Assembly (NCBI GenBank): GCA_015709315.1
Contig: JACCQI010000001.1
Location: forward strand, 52,242 to 98,434
From: Desulfovibrionaceae bacterium
GTDB lineage: Bacteria > Desulfobacterota > Desulfovibrionia > Desulfovibrionales > Desulfovibrionaceae
Direction of reading: 5' to 3'
DNA length: 46,193 nucleotides
The translations under genes were made by a program, and so were the position numbers. Positions 35,020 through 43,203 of the stretch are shown here, piece by piece. The notes below the pieces were generated by a model. That model saw nothing but the letters and a program-made list of their open reading frames with translations, searched no databases and had not been told where the DNA came from. Each line of letters begins with the position of its first letter. Position 1 is the first letter of the stretch.

Positions 35020-36291
35020 TCACATGTCGCCGTTGCGGATGCGCAGGGCGTCGGCGGCCTCGTTGAGCGGACCCAGGACCGTGTCGAAGGTGCTTGGCTT
35101 CATGTCCACGAACCGTTCCGGCTCGGTGGAGCAGAGGATGAGCACCGTGCGCAGCACGCCGTCCCGGTAGAAGGGTTTGGCAAAGTAGGAGCGGATGCCG
35201 CGCGGAATGAACAGCGCCCAGTCGATGGGCTTGATGGAGTCCATGGTGTCGTCCACCACCAGGTGCTTCAGGCCGAAGCGGCCGATGTCCTCGGCGATGG
35301 TGCCCCGGTACGAGAATTTTTCCCCGGGCTCCATTTCGGCCAGGGGCGTGCCCGCGCCGTAGACCTCGACGGTGTCCTTCTCGGCGCGGACGTCCGAGAG
35401 CATGATCGCGTTGCACCGCTTGCTGATGCCGGGGTGCTCCAGGGCCTGGGCGAGCATGGCGGACAGGTTGGGCGCGTCGTTGAACGCGGCCTGCACGTTG
35501 CGGGTCAGTTTCCGCGCGTCCATGCCGCTGTTGCTGAGCGGGATGACCGACATGCGGATGAGCGCGGTCTGCTTCCACGGCACCCAGCGGAGTTCGACCT
35601 GGGCCTTGATGGGTTCGCCCTGGGTGGTGTTGAATTCGAGCCTTCCGCTCCACGGCTGGTAGGGCAGGTCGTTGAAGATGGCCCCGAGGTGTTCGAGGGA
35701 GTGGGGCGATATCTCGGAAAAATGGGGCAGCCTCCCCGTGGTCGGGCTGGGCAGGCCGAAGAGGTTGCGCGCCGCGGCGTTGGCCTGGCGGAGCCGCATG
35801 GACTGGTGGTTGATGAGCAGGATGGGGGTGGGCACCTTGTCGATGCGCGAGCGCGAGGCCGTTTCGCTGCGCTGGATGTCGCGGATCACGTCCACGGTGT
35901 CGCCCACGTCCAGGAGATAGCCGTAGTAGTAGCGGGGGTCCGAGGAGTTCACGGCCCCGGTGAGCTTGAGCCACATGATGGAGTCGGCCGGGGTATGCAC
36001 CCGGAAGACCGTGGCCATGGTCTTGCGCTGGCTTACGGCGTCCAGGAACTTGTCGAGCAGGTGGGCGTCCTCGGGCAACAGCATCTGCTTGCGGAAGGCC
36101 CGGTTCTTGAGGAAGAGCCGCGCGCTGTCGCCGAGCGGATGGAGGGGGCAGGCGTTGAGGAATTCGATGCGCGAGCGGGCGATCTCGATGCGCCAGAGCA
36201 GGGCCGGGAAGTCGTTGACGAAGCTTCTGAGGGCCTTGATGGGGATGTGGTGAGCGGTCTGCGGCGCTTTGATCTTGCTGTTCTTCGACAT
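35020..36291 (-). CDS. PAS/PAS/GAF-like sensory protein without output domain
   Basis: 423 residues, soluble. Region about 25-135 resembles a PAS fold (WRIEIARSRIEFLN, FRVHTPADSIMWLKLTGAV, YYYGYLLDVGD). Region about 150-255 is a second PAS (TPILLINHQSMRLRQANAAARNLFGL, GEPIKAQVELRWVPW). Region about 275-420 looks GAF-like (GISKRCNAIMLSDVRAEKDTVEVYGAGTPL, IPRGIRSYFAKPFYRDGVLRTVLILCST). No kinase, cyclase or DNA-binding domain follows. It sits 70 bases downstream of a REC-histidine kinase gene, so it may supply sensory input to it in trans. AAAGGA precedes the ATG. Confidence 0.75.
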   Translation of the reverse strand: MSKNSKIKAPQTAHHIPIKALRSFVNDFPALLWRIEIARSRIEFLNACPLHPLGDSARLFLKNRAFRKQMLLPEDAHLLDKFLDAVSQRKTMATVFRVHTPADSIMWLKLTGAVNSSDPRYYYGYLLDVGDTVDVIRDIQRSETASRSRIDKVPTPILLINHQSMRLRQANAAARNLFGLPSPTTGRLPHFSEISPHSLEHLGAIFNDLPYQPWSGRLEFNTTQGEPIKAQVELRWVPWKQTALIRMSVIPLSNSGMDARKLTRNVQAAFNDAPNLSAMLAQALEHPGISKRCNAIMLSDVRAEKDTVEVYGAGTPLAEMEPGEKFSYRGTIAEDIGRFGLKHLVVDDTMDSIKPIDWALFIPRGIRSYFAKPFYRDGVLRTVLILCSTEPERFVDMKPSTFDTVLGPLNEAADALRIRNGDM

Positions 36292-36361
36292 GGGAATCCT
36301 TTCGGCACATTGAATGAATACTTCAATTGATATCGGCGGTCAACATGCCTGCGCCGGCATA

Positions 36362-37543
36362 CTAACCGCCGCCGGCGGCGGTGAAGGGTATGGAAAGGTG
36401 GAAGGTGCTGCCCGCGCCCGGCTCGCTTTCGAGCCATATCCTGCCGCCCAGCTTTTCCACCAGATATTTCGAGATGGTCAGGCCCACGCCCGATCCGCTG
36501 AGCCGCTTGGTCATCACCTTTTCGCCGATCTCGAAGCTGTCGAATATGGTTTCCTGTTTTTCCTTGGCGATGCCCACGCCCGTGTCGCTGACCGAGAACC
36601 GGACCATGATCCTGTCCTTGTCCGTGCCCGCGAAGTTGTCGGAGTCGATGTGCGCGTCCAGATGGACCGAGCCCTTTTCGGTGTAGCGGAAGGCGTTGAG
36701 CAGGACGTTGTTCAGGGCGTGCAGGGTCTCCACGGGCGCGCCGTACACGGACCGGGGGATGTCGCCGTCCACGGAGAACTCGAAATCGATGCCCTTCTTG
36801 TCGGCATAGGTCTTGAAGACGGCCGCCTGCTGGGACAGGGCGTTGAGGAAGTCGAAGGTCTTGAAGTCGATGGTCACGGCGTCGGCTTCGAGCATGGTCA
36901 GGTCGAGGAGCTGGTCGAACAGGTCGGCGAGATGGGATGCGCCTTCGTTGATGGGCCGGATCAGCTCCCGCCGCTCGGGGTCGGCGTCCAGTTCGAGCAG
37001 CAGGCTGGACAGCCCCATGATGTGGTTCAGCGGGGTCCGCAGCTCGTGGCTGATGTTCGCCAAAAACGCGGATTTCGCCCGGCTCGCCTCGTCCGCCTTC
37101 CTTTTGCTCTTTTCCAGCTCCTTGGTCCGCCTCCTGACCTTGGCCTCAAGCTCCCTGTTCTGTCTGTAGAGGGCGAGGTGGGTTTTGATGCGGGCCTGGA
37201 CGATGGCCGGGTTGACGGGCTTGGTGATGTAGTCCACCGCGCCGATGGCCAGGCCCAGGGCCTCGTCCTCGATCTGGGTCTTGGCGGTGATGAAGATGAC
37301 CGGGATGTTCCGGGTGCGGTCGTCGCTCTTGAGGCGGCGGCACACCTCGTAGCCGTTCATTTCCGGCATCATGATGTCGAGCAGTATGATGTCCGGCAGG
37401 GTGTCCTGGACGATTTCCAGGGCGGTCTCGCCGTTGAGGGCGGCCAGCAGATCGTAGTCGCCCTTGAGAATTTCGACGAGCAGGTCGATGTTCATGCGGT
37501 TGTCGTCGACGACGAGGACGGTGGCGCGGCCGGATGGTGCCAT
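36362..37543 (-). CDS. Hybrid REC-histidine kinase
   Basis: 393 residues. An N-terminal receiver (about 1-125: LVVDDNRMN, phospho-Asp in [27 protein letters not shown]), a coiled-coil ([25 protein letters not shown] split by Arg-rich turns), HisKA ([18 protein letters not shown], about 165-182) and HATPase ending at 393 ([38 protein letters not shown]). A receiver placed before the kinase means it is controlled by another kinase's phosphoryl group. SD AGGAGC. A good sigma-70 promoter lies 63 bases upstream. Confidence 0.93.
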   Translation of the reverse strand: MAPSGRATVLVVDDNRMNIDLLVEILKGDYDLLAALNGETALEIVQDTLPDIILLDIMMPEMNGYEVCRRLKSDDRTRNIPVIFITAKTQIEDEALGLAIGAVDYITKPVNPAIVQARIKTHLALYRQNRELEAKVRRRTKELEKSKRKADEASRAKSAFLANISHELRTPLNHIMGLSSLLLELDADPERRELIRPINEGASHLADLFDQLLDLTMLEADAVTIDFKTFDFLNALSQQAAVFKTYADKKGIDFEFSVDGDIPRSVYGAPVETLHALNNVLLNAFRYTEKGSVHLDAHIDSDNFAGTDKDRIMVRFSVSDTGVGIAKEKQETIFDSFEIGEKVMTKRLSGSGVGLTISKYLVEKLGGRIWLESEPGAGSTFHLSIPFTAAGGG

Positions 37544-37605
37544 GATGCTCCTGCGCGTGTTTGCGGCCCGGTTCGGCGGGACCGTCGGTGCGTGGATTTT
37601 AGACC

Positions 37606-37633
37606 ATTATGCACCGGAATATGCCGCTGTCAA
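37606..37633 (-). promoter_or_regulatory. Sigma-70 promoter of the REC-kinase gene
   Basis: Minus strand TTGACA (complement of 37628-37633), 16-base spacer, CATAAT (complement of 37606-37611). A near-consensus pair with a predicted leader of about 55 bases. Confidence 0.75.
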
Positions 37634-37725
37634 TTATAGAACGGATTCCACACGCCTTTTTTCGGATTGAAGTTCCGGCCGGGGCCTCGATGGGCCATGC
37701 GCCCGAGAACCTTCGCTTGAAGGGC

Positions 37726-37754
37726 TTGACCAAAGGAGTCGGATGGCCTATATT
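37726..37754 (+). promoter_or_regulatory. Sigma-70 promoter of greA
   Basis: TTGACC (37726-37731), 17-base spacer, TATATT (37749-37754). Predicted start near 37761, leaving a leader of about 110 bases that includes a terminator-like hairpin. The rest of 37544-37870 shows no gene. Confidence 0.75.
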
Positions 37755-37786
37755 CAACCTTGTCAAAAGTGAATGACGCATGTGTA

Positions 37787-37830
37787 GCCGCGCGGCTTTC
37801 TGTGGAGCCGCGCGGCACGCATATTTTTTT
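37787..37830 (+). terminator. Terminator-like hairpin in the greA leader
   Basis: GCCGCGCGGCT (37787-37797) pairs with AGCCGCGCGGC (37806-37816) over an 8-base loop, followed six bases later by a run of seven T. It lies between the greA promoter and its Shine-Dalgarno, so it could attenuate greA and release a short leader RNA. Confidence 0.65.
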
Positions 37831-37870
37831 ACTTTTTTCATCTGAAATCAGTTTAGTGAGGTTTTGAAAC

Positions 37871-38365
37871 ATGGAGCGCATTCCCATTTCCAAGGAAGGG
37901 TTCGATAAGATCTCCCAGGAGCTGGCCGATCTCAAGGCGCAGCGCCCGGCCATCATCAAGGCCATCGCAGAGGCTCGGGAAGAGGGCGATTTGTCCGAAA
38001 ACGCGGGCTACGACGCGGCCCGCGAACGCCAAGGCATGCTCGAGGCCCGCATCAACTACATCAACTCCCGCATGCCCCTGTTCGACGTGCTGGACCTGAA
38101 CACTCTGAACGGCGAGCGGGCCATCTTCGGCTCCACCGTGGAGATCGAGGATATCGAGACCGAAGAGGTGCGGAAGTTCACCCTGCTCGGCCCGGACGAC
38201 GCCGACCACAAGCGGGGCTCCATCTCGGTGCTCTCGCCCATGGGCCAGGCCCTGCTGGGCAAGGAGGAGGGCGACGAGATCGTTGTCGATGCCCCGCGGG
38301 GCAAGATCGAATACGAGATCCTGTCCGTCAACTTCCTCGGCTCGGAAGGACTCAAGATCAAATAG
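37871..38365 (+). CDS. greA: Transcription elongation factor GreA
   Basis: 164 residues, normal length. The N-terminal antiparallel coiled coil carries the acidic tip EEGDLSENAGYDAARERQ (about 37-54) that enters the RNA polymerase secondary channel and stimulates cleavage of backtracked RNA. The C-terminal FKBP-like domain has GSTVEIED, LSPMGQALLGKEEGD and YEILSVNF. SD TGAGG nine bases before the ATG. It has its own promoter and a structured leader; a terminator follows 27 bases after the stop codon. Confidence 0.96.
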   Translation: MERIPISKEGFDKISQELADLKAQRPAIIKAIAEAREEGDLSENAGYDAARERQGMLEARINYINSRMPLFDVLDLNTLNGERAIFGSTVEIEDIETEEVRKFTLLGPDDADHKRGSISVLSPMGQALLGKEEGDEIVVDAPRGKIEYEILSVNFLGSEGLKIK

Positions 38366-38392
38366 CGCTTACGACGCGGACCGTGTACACTC

Positions 38393-38422
38393 GCCCCGTC
38401 GCACAGCGCGGCGGGGCTTTTT
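38393..38422 (+). terminator. Intrinsic terminator after greA
   Basis: GCCCCG (38393-38398) pairs with CGGGGC (38412-38417), then TTTTT. The 3' arm and T run abut the ATG of the next gene at 38426, so the hairpin also covers that gene's only Shine-Dalgarno-like sequence. Confidence 0.7.
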
Positions 38423-38425
38423 ATT

Positions 38426-39202
38426 ATGACGCTTCAATTGACGGAACTCGACGGGGAACACGACCCGACCATCGCCTGCCGGGGCGCGTGCGCCCGGTGC
38501 GGGGGCGAGCACGTCCTGCCGGTCGGCCCGGCGCGCAGGCCCGCCCTGGCCCTGCTGGCGCGCATGGAGCGGGAAGGGCGCATCGACTTCGACGCCCCGG
38601 ACCCGGACCCCCGCCTGTCCACGGACTACCTGTACGGCGAGGCGCGCGGCCAGATGTTCGGCGTGCTCGCGGTGCGGGACGGCCGGGGCAGGACCGGGGT
38701 GCTCAAGGCGTTTTCCGGCCAGTACAACTCCATCTGGGAGGTGGACGGCTGGGTGCCGCCCTTGCTGGACGTGGGCCGGTTTCGGGCCGACACCTTCGAG
38801 TCCGAGCGGCGGATCAAGGCCATGGGCCGGGAGATCGCGGGACTGCCCGCCGATTCCCCGGCGCGTCGGCTGCTCGTCTACCGGCGGAAAAAGGCGTCCC
38901 AGACGTTGATGGGCGAGATACACGCCATGTTCCGGCTGCCCAATTTCCGGGGGGAGAGCGTACCTTTGCCCCAGGCCGTGCATGGTCCGGGCAACGCGCC
39001 CACCGGCACCGGGGACTGCTGCGCGCCCAAGCTGCTCGGCTTCGCCGCCCTGAACGGCCTGACGCCGATGGGCATGGCCGAGTTCTTCTTCGGCCGCGCC
39101 AATCGGTCCGGCTCAAAGGAGCACGGCCGGTTCTATCCGTCCTGCCTGGACAAGTGCGGCCGCATCCTGGGGTTCATGCTCTGCGGCCTGGAGGCGGCGT
39201 GA
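38426..39202 (+). CDS. Cys-rich protein paired with RluA-type synthase
   Basis: 258 residues, function unassigned. The N-terminus carries CRGACARCGG (about 18-27), a likely metal or Fe-S ligand set. Later come GDCCAPKLLGFAALNGLTPMGMAEFFFG (Cys pair about 196) and FYPSCLDKCGRILGFMLCGL near the end. The middle has MFGVLAVRDGRGRTGVLKAFSGQ and an RRKKASQTLMGEIHAMF segment. From memory, a comparable region is fused to the N-terminus of long RluA-family pseudouridine synthases in some gammaproteobacteria; here it is a separate gene overlapping the synthase gene by 4 bases. The start lies at the end of the greA terminator, with only GGGG as SD. Confidence 0.8.
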   Translation: MTLQLTELDGEHDPTIACRGACARCGGEHVLPVGPARRPALALLARMEREGRIDFDAPDPDPRLSTDYLYGEARGQMFGVLAVRDGRGRTGVLKAFSGQYNSIWEVDGWVPPLLDVGRFRADTFESERRIKAMGREIAGLPADSPARRLLVYRRKKASQTLMGEIHAMFRLPNFRGESVPLPQAVHGPGNAPTGTGDCCAPKLLGFAALNGLTPMGMAEFFFGRANRSGSKEHGRFYPSCLDKCGRILGFMLCGLEAA

Positions 39203-39843
39203 GCGTCCCCCCGGGCCTTGTGATCCTCCATGAGGACCGCCACATCGTGGTGGTGGACAAGCCGTCCGGCCTGCTGTCCGTGCCGGGCAGGGGCGAGGCC
39301 AACCAGGACTGCGTGGCCGAACGCGTCAAGACGGCCTATCCCGGCTGCATCGACCAGCCGTCCGTGCATCGGCTCGACCAGGACACCTCGGGCCTGCTGG
39401 TCCTGGCCCTGACCGAAGCGGCCCACCGCACCCTGTCCATCCAGTTCATGGAAAAGCTGGTCGGCAAGCGGTACGTGGCGCTGCTGGACGGCGAGATTCC
39501 CGGCGATTCGGGCGTGGTCGAGCTGCAATTCCGGCTGGACCCCGACAACCGTCCCTACCATGTCTACGACCCGGAGCGGGGCAAGCACGGCGTCACCCGC
39601 TGGCGCAAGCTCGCCGTGGAAAACGGCCGAACCCGCGTGGAATTCATGCCGCTCACCGGCCGCACCCACCAGCTCAGGCTCCACTCATCCCACGAAAAGG
39701 GACTCGGCGTGCCCATCGTGGGCGACAGGCTCTACGGCACGGGCACCGGCCCCGGCCAGCTCAAGCTGCACGCTTCGGTGCTTCGCTTCCGCCACCCGGC
39801 CACGCGGAAGCCCATGGAATTCCGGTCAACGGTCCCGTTCTAG
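39199..39843 (+). CDS. RluA-family pseudouridine synthase
   Basis: 214 residues, consistent with the RluA subgroup (E. coli RluA about 219). The catalytic Asp is in HRLDQDTSGLLVLAL (about 60), after VVDKPSGLLSVPGRG; then GKRYVALLDG, RWRKL and LTGRTHQLRLH, the usual late motif. RluA isomerises uridine in 23S rRNA and some tRNAs; the exact target is not readable. It starts at GTG 39199 overlapping the preceding stop codon, with GGAGG upstream, so translation is coupled to the Cys-rich partner. Confidence 0.92.
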   Translation: MSVPPGLVILHEDRHIVVVDKPSGLLSVPGRGEANQDCVAERVKTAYPGCIDQPSVHRLDQDTSGLLVLALTEAAHRTLSIQFMEKLVGKRYVALLDGEIPGDSGVVELQFRLDPDNRPYHVYDPERGKHGVTRWRKLAVENGRTRVEFMPLTGRTHQLRLHSSHEKGLGVPIVGDRLYGTGTGPGQLKLHASVLRFRHPATRKPMEFRSTVPF

Positions 39844-39854
39844 CCGGGCTTTCG

Positions 39855-39882
39855 CGCCGCGTTTGCGGCGAACGCCTTTTTT
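39855..39882 (+). terminator. Intrinsic terminator after the RluA-type gene
   Basis: CGCCGC (39855-39860) / GCGGCG (39865-39870) with a GTTT loop, then AACGCC and six T. Confidence 0.75.
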
Positions 39883-40049
39883 GTGAAGTGTGTGTATTCG
39901 CATTTATGTAATCAGGAAAGGTAAATAATTCAGGGCGTTTTGCATGCGACTGATTTGTGTTTGCTAATATTGTAAAACTTTAGCCACAAAAAAACGCCTA
40001 ATAATACATTTTCGTATTTTTTTCATTCTTCGGCGAAAAACGATTTTTT

Positions 40050-40081
40050 ACATCATATTGATATGATTGACTTTATGATGT
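40050..40081. promoter_or_regulatory. Nested palindromes upstream of the glutamine synthetase gene
   Basis: ACATCATA (40050-40057) and TATGATGT (40074-40081) form a perfect 8-bp inverted repeat with a 16-base spacer. Inside lies ATCATAT-TG-ATATGAT (40052-40067), a perfect 7-bp repeat. Immediately downstream is a sigma-54-like element. Candidate binding site of a nitrogen or global regulator. The rest of 39883-40191 is AT-rich without a gene. Confidence 0.55.
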
Positions 40082-40082
40082 T

Positions 40083-40098
40083 TGGCACACTCCTTGGT
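40083..40098 (+). promoter_or_regulatory. Sigma-54-like element before the glutamine synthetase gene
   Basis: TGGCACACTCCTTGGT has the -24 GGCAC and correct spacing, but GG replaces GC at -12. A start near 40109 would give an 83-base leader. Suggestive only. Confidence 0.4.
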
Positions 40099-40191
40099 AA
40101 GGGAACGCCTAGGCCATAAAGGAGCAGGTGCCCCTGCCATTCCGGTAAGAACCGGGTACATACATTTCAATCAGCCTGGAAGGAGTATTAC

Positions 40192-42372
40192 ATGAGCGGT
40201 TACCAGACAAGACAGCACGCGATCAACGCGGTCACCAACTACGCACCGAAAACAAAGCCGTTGAACTTCGCCGAGACCACTCCCATGGAGGTCTTCGGGT
40301 CCAACGTGTTCAATGACAGCGTGATGAAGAACATGCTGCCCAAGGACATCTTCAAGTCCCTGATGGCTACCAAGAAGGCCGGACAGAAGCTGGACCCGGC
40401 CATTGCCGGTCCGGTGGCCGCGGCCATGAAGGAATGGGCCATCTCCAAGGGCGCGACCCATTACACCCACGTTTTCTACCCGCTGACCGGCCTGACCGCC
40501 GAGAAGCATGACGGCTTCCTGTCCCCGGACGGCGAGGGCGGGGCCATCGCCGAGTTCGACAGCAAGCTTTTGATCCAGGGCGAACCCGACGCCTCCTCCT
40601 TCCCGTCCGGCGGCCTGCGCGCCACCTTCGAGGCTCGCGGCTACACCGCCTGGGACGTGACCAACCCGGCCTACATCCTGGAGAATCCCAACGGCACCTT
40701 TTTGTGCATCCCCACCGCGTTCGTGTCCTGGAAGGGCCATGCCCTGGACAAGAAGACCCCGCTCTTGCGCGCCAACCAGGCCCTGAACAAGGCCGGCCGC
40801 CGCTTCCTGTCCATCTTCGGCAGCGACGACGGCGAGATGGTGGTCTCCAACGCCGGTCCCGAGCAGGAGTACTTCCTGCTTGACCGCAACTTCTACTTCG
40901 CCCGCCCGGACCTGATGGTCTGCGGCCGCACCCTGTTCGGCGCCAAGCCCTCCAAGGGCCAGGAACTGGACGACCACTATTTCGGCGCCATCCCGCGCCG
41001 CGTGCTCTCCTTCATGATGGAGGTCGAGCGCGAGCTGTACAAGCTGGGCGTGCCGGTCAAGACCCGCCACAACGAAGTGGCCCCCGGCCAGTTCGAGATC
41101 GCCCCGGTCTACGAGCAGTCCAACCTGGCCACCGACCACAACCAGATGGTCATGACCACGCTCAAGTCCGTGGCCAAGCGGCACGGCATGGCCTGTCTGC
41201 TGCACGAAAAGCCGTTCGCAGGCATCAACGGTTCCGGCAAGCACCTGAACTACTCCATCTCCACCGCCTCGCAGGGTTCCCTGTACTCCCCGGGCGACAC
41301 CCCGCACGAGAACATGCAGTTTTTGGCCGTGACCGCCGCCACCATCCGCGCCGTGGAGAAATACGCTTCGCTGCTGCGCGCCTCCGTGGCCTCCGCGGGC
41401 AACGACCATCGCCTGGGAGCCAACGAAGCGCCCCCGGCCATCATCTCCATCTTCCTGGGCGAGGAGTTGGCCGAGATCTTCAACCAGATCGAGCTGGGCG
41501 ACCTCAAGGGCTGCAAGTCCAAGGGTTGCCTGCAGGTGGGCGTTGACACCCTGCCCGCCCTGCCCATGGATTCCGGCGACCGCAACCGCACCTCCCCGTT
41601 CGCCTTCACCGGCAACCGCTTCGAGTTCCGCGCCGTGGGTTCCAACCAGTCCATCGCGGGCGCGCAGGTGGCCCTGAACACCATCATCTCCGAGTCCCTG
41701 GACTTCGTGTCCGACGAGATCGAGAAGCTGCTCAAGAAGAAGGTGCCCCTGAACGAGGCCACCCAGAAGGTCATCCAGGGCATCATGAAGAAGCACGGCC
41801 ACGTCATTTTCAACGGCGACGGCTATGCCGACGCCTGGCAGAAGGAAGCCAAGAAGCGCGGCCTGCCCAACCTCAAGACCACGCCCGACGCGCTGCCCGC
41901 GCTGATCGGCAAGGACGTGATCAAGGTCTACGAGACCTACGGCGTCCTGTCCAAGGACGAGCTGCATTCCCGCTACGAGGTCTTCTACGAGCAGTACAAC
42001 CAGCACATCCTGACCGAGTCCCTGCTGACCGTGAAGATCGCCAAGACCATCATCCTGCCCTCGGCCATCCGCTACCAGGGCGAGCTGGCCGAAACCGCCG
42101 CCGCCATCAAGGCCGCGGGCATCGAGCCGCGCACCCTGCTGCTCGAGGAAGTCACCGACCTGCTGCGCGACCTCCAGGGGAACATCACGGCCTTGGAAAA
42201 GCTGGTGGCCAAGGAGGACTTCAAGTCCGTGGAAGAGGAGGCCAGGTACAAGTGCGACAAGGTCCTGCCCGCCATGCTGGCCGTCCGCGAAGCCGCCGAC
42301 ACCCTGGAAGGCGTGGTCGCCGACGACCTCTGGCCCCTTCCGAGCTATCAGGAAATCCTGTTCATCAAGTAA
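40192..42372 (+). CDS. glnN: Type III glutamine synthetase
   Basis: 726 residues, the length of GSIII (about 700-730; GSI is about 470). It makes glutamine from glutamate, ammonia and ATP in the cytosol. Motifs include [61 protein letters not shown] and [23 protein letters not shown], the catalytic signatures of the family, plus the C-terminal extension typical of type III. A strong AAGGAGT lies before the ATG. Codon use is highly biased towards C-ending codons, as for a highly expressed gene. It has its own terminator. Palindromes and a sigma-54-like element upstream suggest nitrogen control. Confidence 0.96.
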   Translation: MSGYQTRQHAINAVTNYAPKTKPLNFAETTPMEVFGSNVFNDSVMKNMLPKDIFKSLMATKKAGQKLDPAIAGPVAAAMKEWAISKGATHYTHVFYPLTGLTAEKHDGFLSPDGEGGAIAEFDSKLLIQGEPDASSFPSGGLRATFEARGYTAWDVTNPAYILENPNGTFLCIPTAFVSWKGHALDKKTPLLRANQALNKAGRRFLSIFGSDDGEMVVSNAGPEQEYFLLDRNFYFARPDLMVCGRTLFGAKPSKGQELDDHYFGAIPRRVLSFMMEVERELYKLGVPVKTRHNEVAPGQFEIAPVYEQSNLATDHNQMVMTTLKSVAKRHGMACLLHEKPFAGINGSGKHLNYSISTASQGSLYSPGDTPHENMQFLAVTAATIRAVEKYASLLRASVASAGNDHRLGANEAPPAIISIFLGEELAEIFNQIELGDLKGCKSKGCLQVGVDTLPALPMDSGDRNRTSPFAFTGNRFEFRAVGSNQSIAGAQVALNTIISESLDFVSDEIEKLLKKKVPLNEATQKVIQGIMKKHGHVIFNGDGYADAWQKEAKKRGLPNLKTTPDALPALIGKDVIKVYETYGVLSKDELHSRYEVFYEQYNQHILTESLLTVKIAKTIILPSAIRYQGELAETAAAIKAAGIEPRTLLLEEVTDLLRDLQGNITALEKLVAKEDFKSVEEEARYKCDKVLPAMLAVREAADTLEGVVADDLWPLPSYQEILFIK

Positions 42373-42402
42373 GGGCTTCGGTTCATCAAGTAAGACCTTC
42401 GT
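42361..42402 (+). repeat. 21-base tandem duplication at the glutamine synthetase stop
   Basis: Two adjacent 21-base units (42361-42381 and 42382-42402) share TTCATCAAGTAAG and differ at a few later bases. The first encodes the last three residues and the stop codon; the second repeats them out of use. Looks like a small slippage duplication. Confidence 0.8.
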
Positions 42403-42415
42403 AAGGTACGCAACA

Positions 42416-42449
42416 AAGACCCCGGCGATGCGCCGGGGTCTTTTCTTTT
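42416..42449 (+). terminator. Intrinsic terminator after the glutamine synthetase gene
   Basis: AAGACCCCGGCG (42416-42427) and CGCCGGGGTCTT (42431-42442), a perfect 12-bp stem with loop ATG, followed by TTCTTTT. Its symmetry may also stop minus-strand transcripts from the GAK-type cluster. Confidence 0.9.
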
Positions 42450-42528
42450 GCGTTTTGGCGGAGTGGGGGGGAGGTCGCCGTATCGGGCGGAGGCAGGCGG
42501 AACAGGAATGGCAGGCGGACTCCGTGGT

Positions 42529-42717
42529 TTAATGGGTCTTGAGCGCGATCTTCTTGATGACGTATTCGCGGCCGTATTTCTGCGTCAATTGGTTGATCTG
42601 GCGAAGGACGGCGTCACAGTCCTTGTCCCGACAGTCCTCCTCCTTCATGTCGAAGAGGCTCAGGACCTCGCCCAGTTCAAAGGATGTTTCGTTGGACGGT
42701 TCGTTCTTGTTGGACAT
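42529..42717 (-). CDS. 62-residue acidic protein at the end of the GAK-type cluster
   Basis: A small soluble protein, two-Cys motif CRDKDC at about 29-34, acidic N-terminal half (FELGEVLSLFDMKEEDC) and a basic helical C-terminus ending IKKIALKTH. ATG 42717 has CGGAGATA upstream. It lies 37 bases after the amphi-Trp protein gene on the same strand, so it belongs to the operon. No known domain recognised; it might correspond to a small conserved partner of GAK systems, but I could not confirm that. Confidence 0.75.
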   Translation of the reverse strand: MSNKNEPSNETSFELGEVLSLFDMKEEDCRDKDCDAVLRQINQLTQKYGREYVIKKIALKTH

Positions 42718-42754
42718 GGGATATCTCCGTGTTGTTCCGTGGCCGTGTATTCGG

Positions 42755-43180
42755 TCAGGATTTTTTCGTCTTTTGCCCGGCAGGGGCCTTCTTGGCCGCG
42801 GGCTTCTTGTTTTTGGGCTTGGCGGCGGGCTTCCTGGGCGCAGCCTTTTTCGCCGGAGCGGGGGACGCCGGTTTCTGGGCAACGGGCGCGGCGGGCTTTT
42901 CCGCCGGTTCCGGGGCCGGTTCCGGCTCCTTGTCCGTGATGGTCAGGTCGCCCGGGCCGTTTTCCGCCCATTCGATTTCCAGGGCGAACTTCTGCCTGCC
43001 TTTCTTGACCTTGGCCTCAACCTCGACGGTCACGTTGTCGCCGGGTTTCATGGTCACATGGTCGTCGCCCGACTGGACCACGACGGTGCCCGACTTGAGG
43101 CTCTTCAGCAGGTCTTCCAGGTAGGATACCGCCTCCGCATAGGGGAGGTTCATCTTCACGCCGATCTTCTGCTTTTCCAT
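42755..43180 (-). CDS. Amphi-Trp domain protein with Lys/Ala/Pro-rich tail
   Basis: 141 residues. The first 75 (KIGVKMNLPYAEAVSYLEDL, SGTVVVQSGDDHVTMKPGD, KFALEIEWAEN) match the amphi-Trp domain, a small module with a conserved Trp on an amphipathic strand that is a hallmark of GAK-type loci. The tail (about 85-141) is a low-complexity run of Ala, Pro and Lys (PAPAKKAAPRKPAAKPKNKK), similar to histone-H1-like or nucleic-acid-binding tails. ATG 43180 follows GGAGAGGG. It may be the protein substrate acted on by the kinase/ATP-grasp/CofD-like enzymes; this is inference. Confidence 0.85.
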   Translation of the reverse strand: MEKQKIGVKMNLPYAEAVSYLEDLLKSLKSGTVVVQSGDDHVTMKPGDNVTVEVEAKVKKGRQKFALEIEWAENGPGDLTITDKEPEPAPEPAEKPAAPVAQKPASPAPAKKAAPRKPAAKPKNKKPAAKKAPAGQKTKKS

Positions 43181-43203
43181 AAGGTCCCTCTCCATTGAAA
43201 AGG

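Noticed and set aside
40171-42006. A 600-codon minus-strand frame under glutamine synthetase
   Set aside because: Strong C-ending codon bias of glnN keeps the antisense frame open; no motif supports it.
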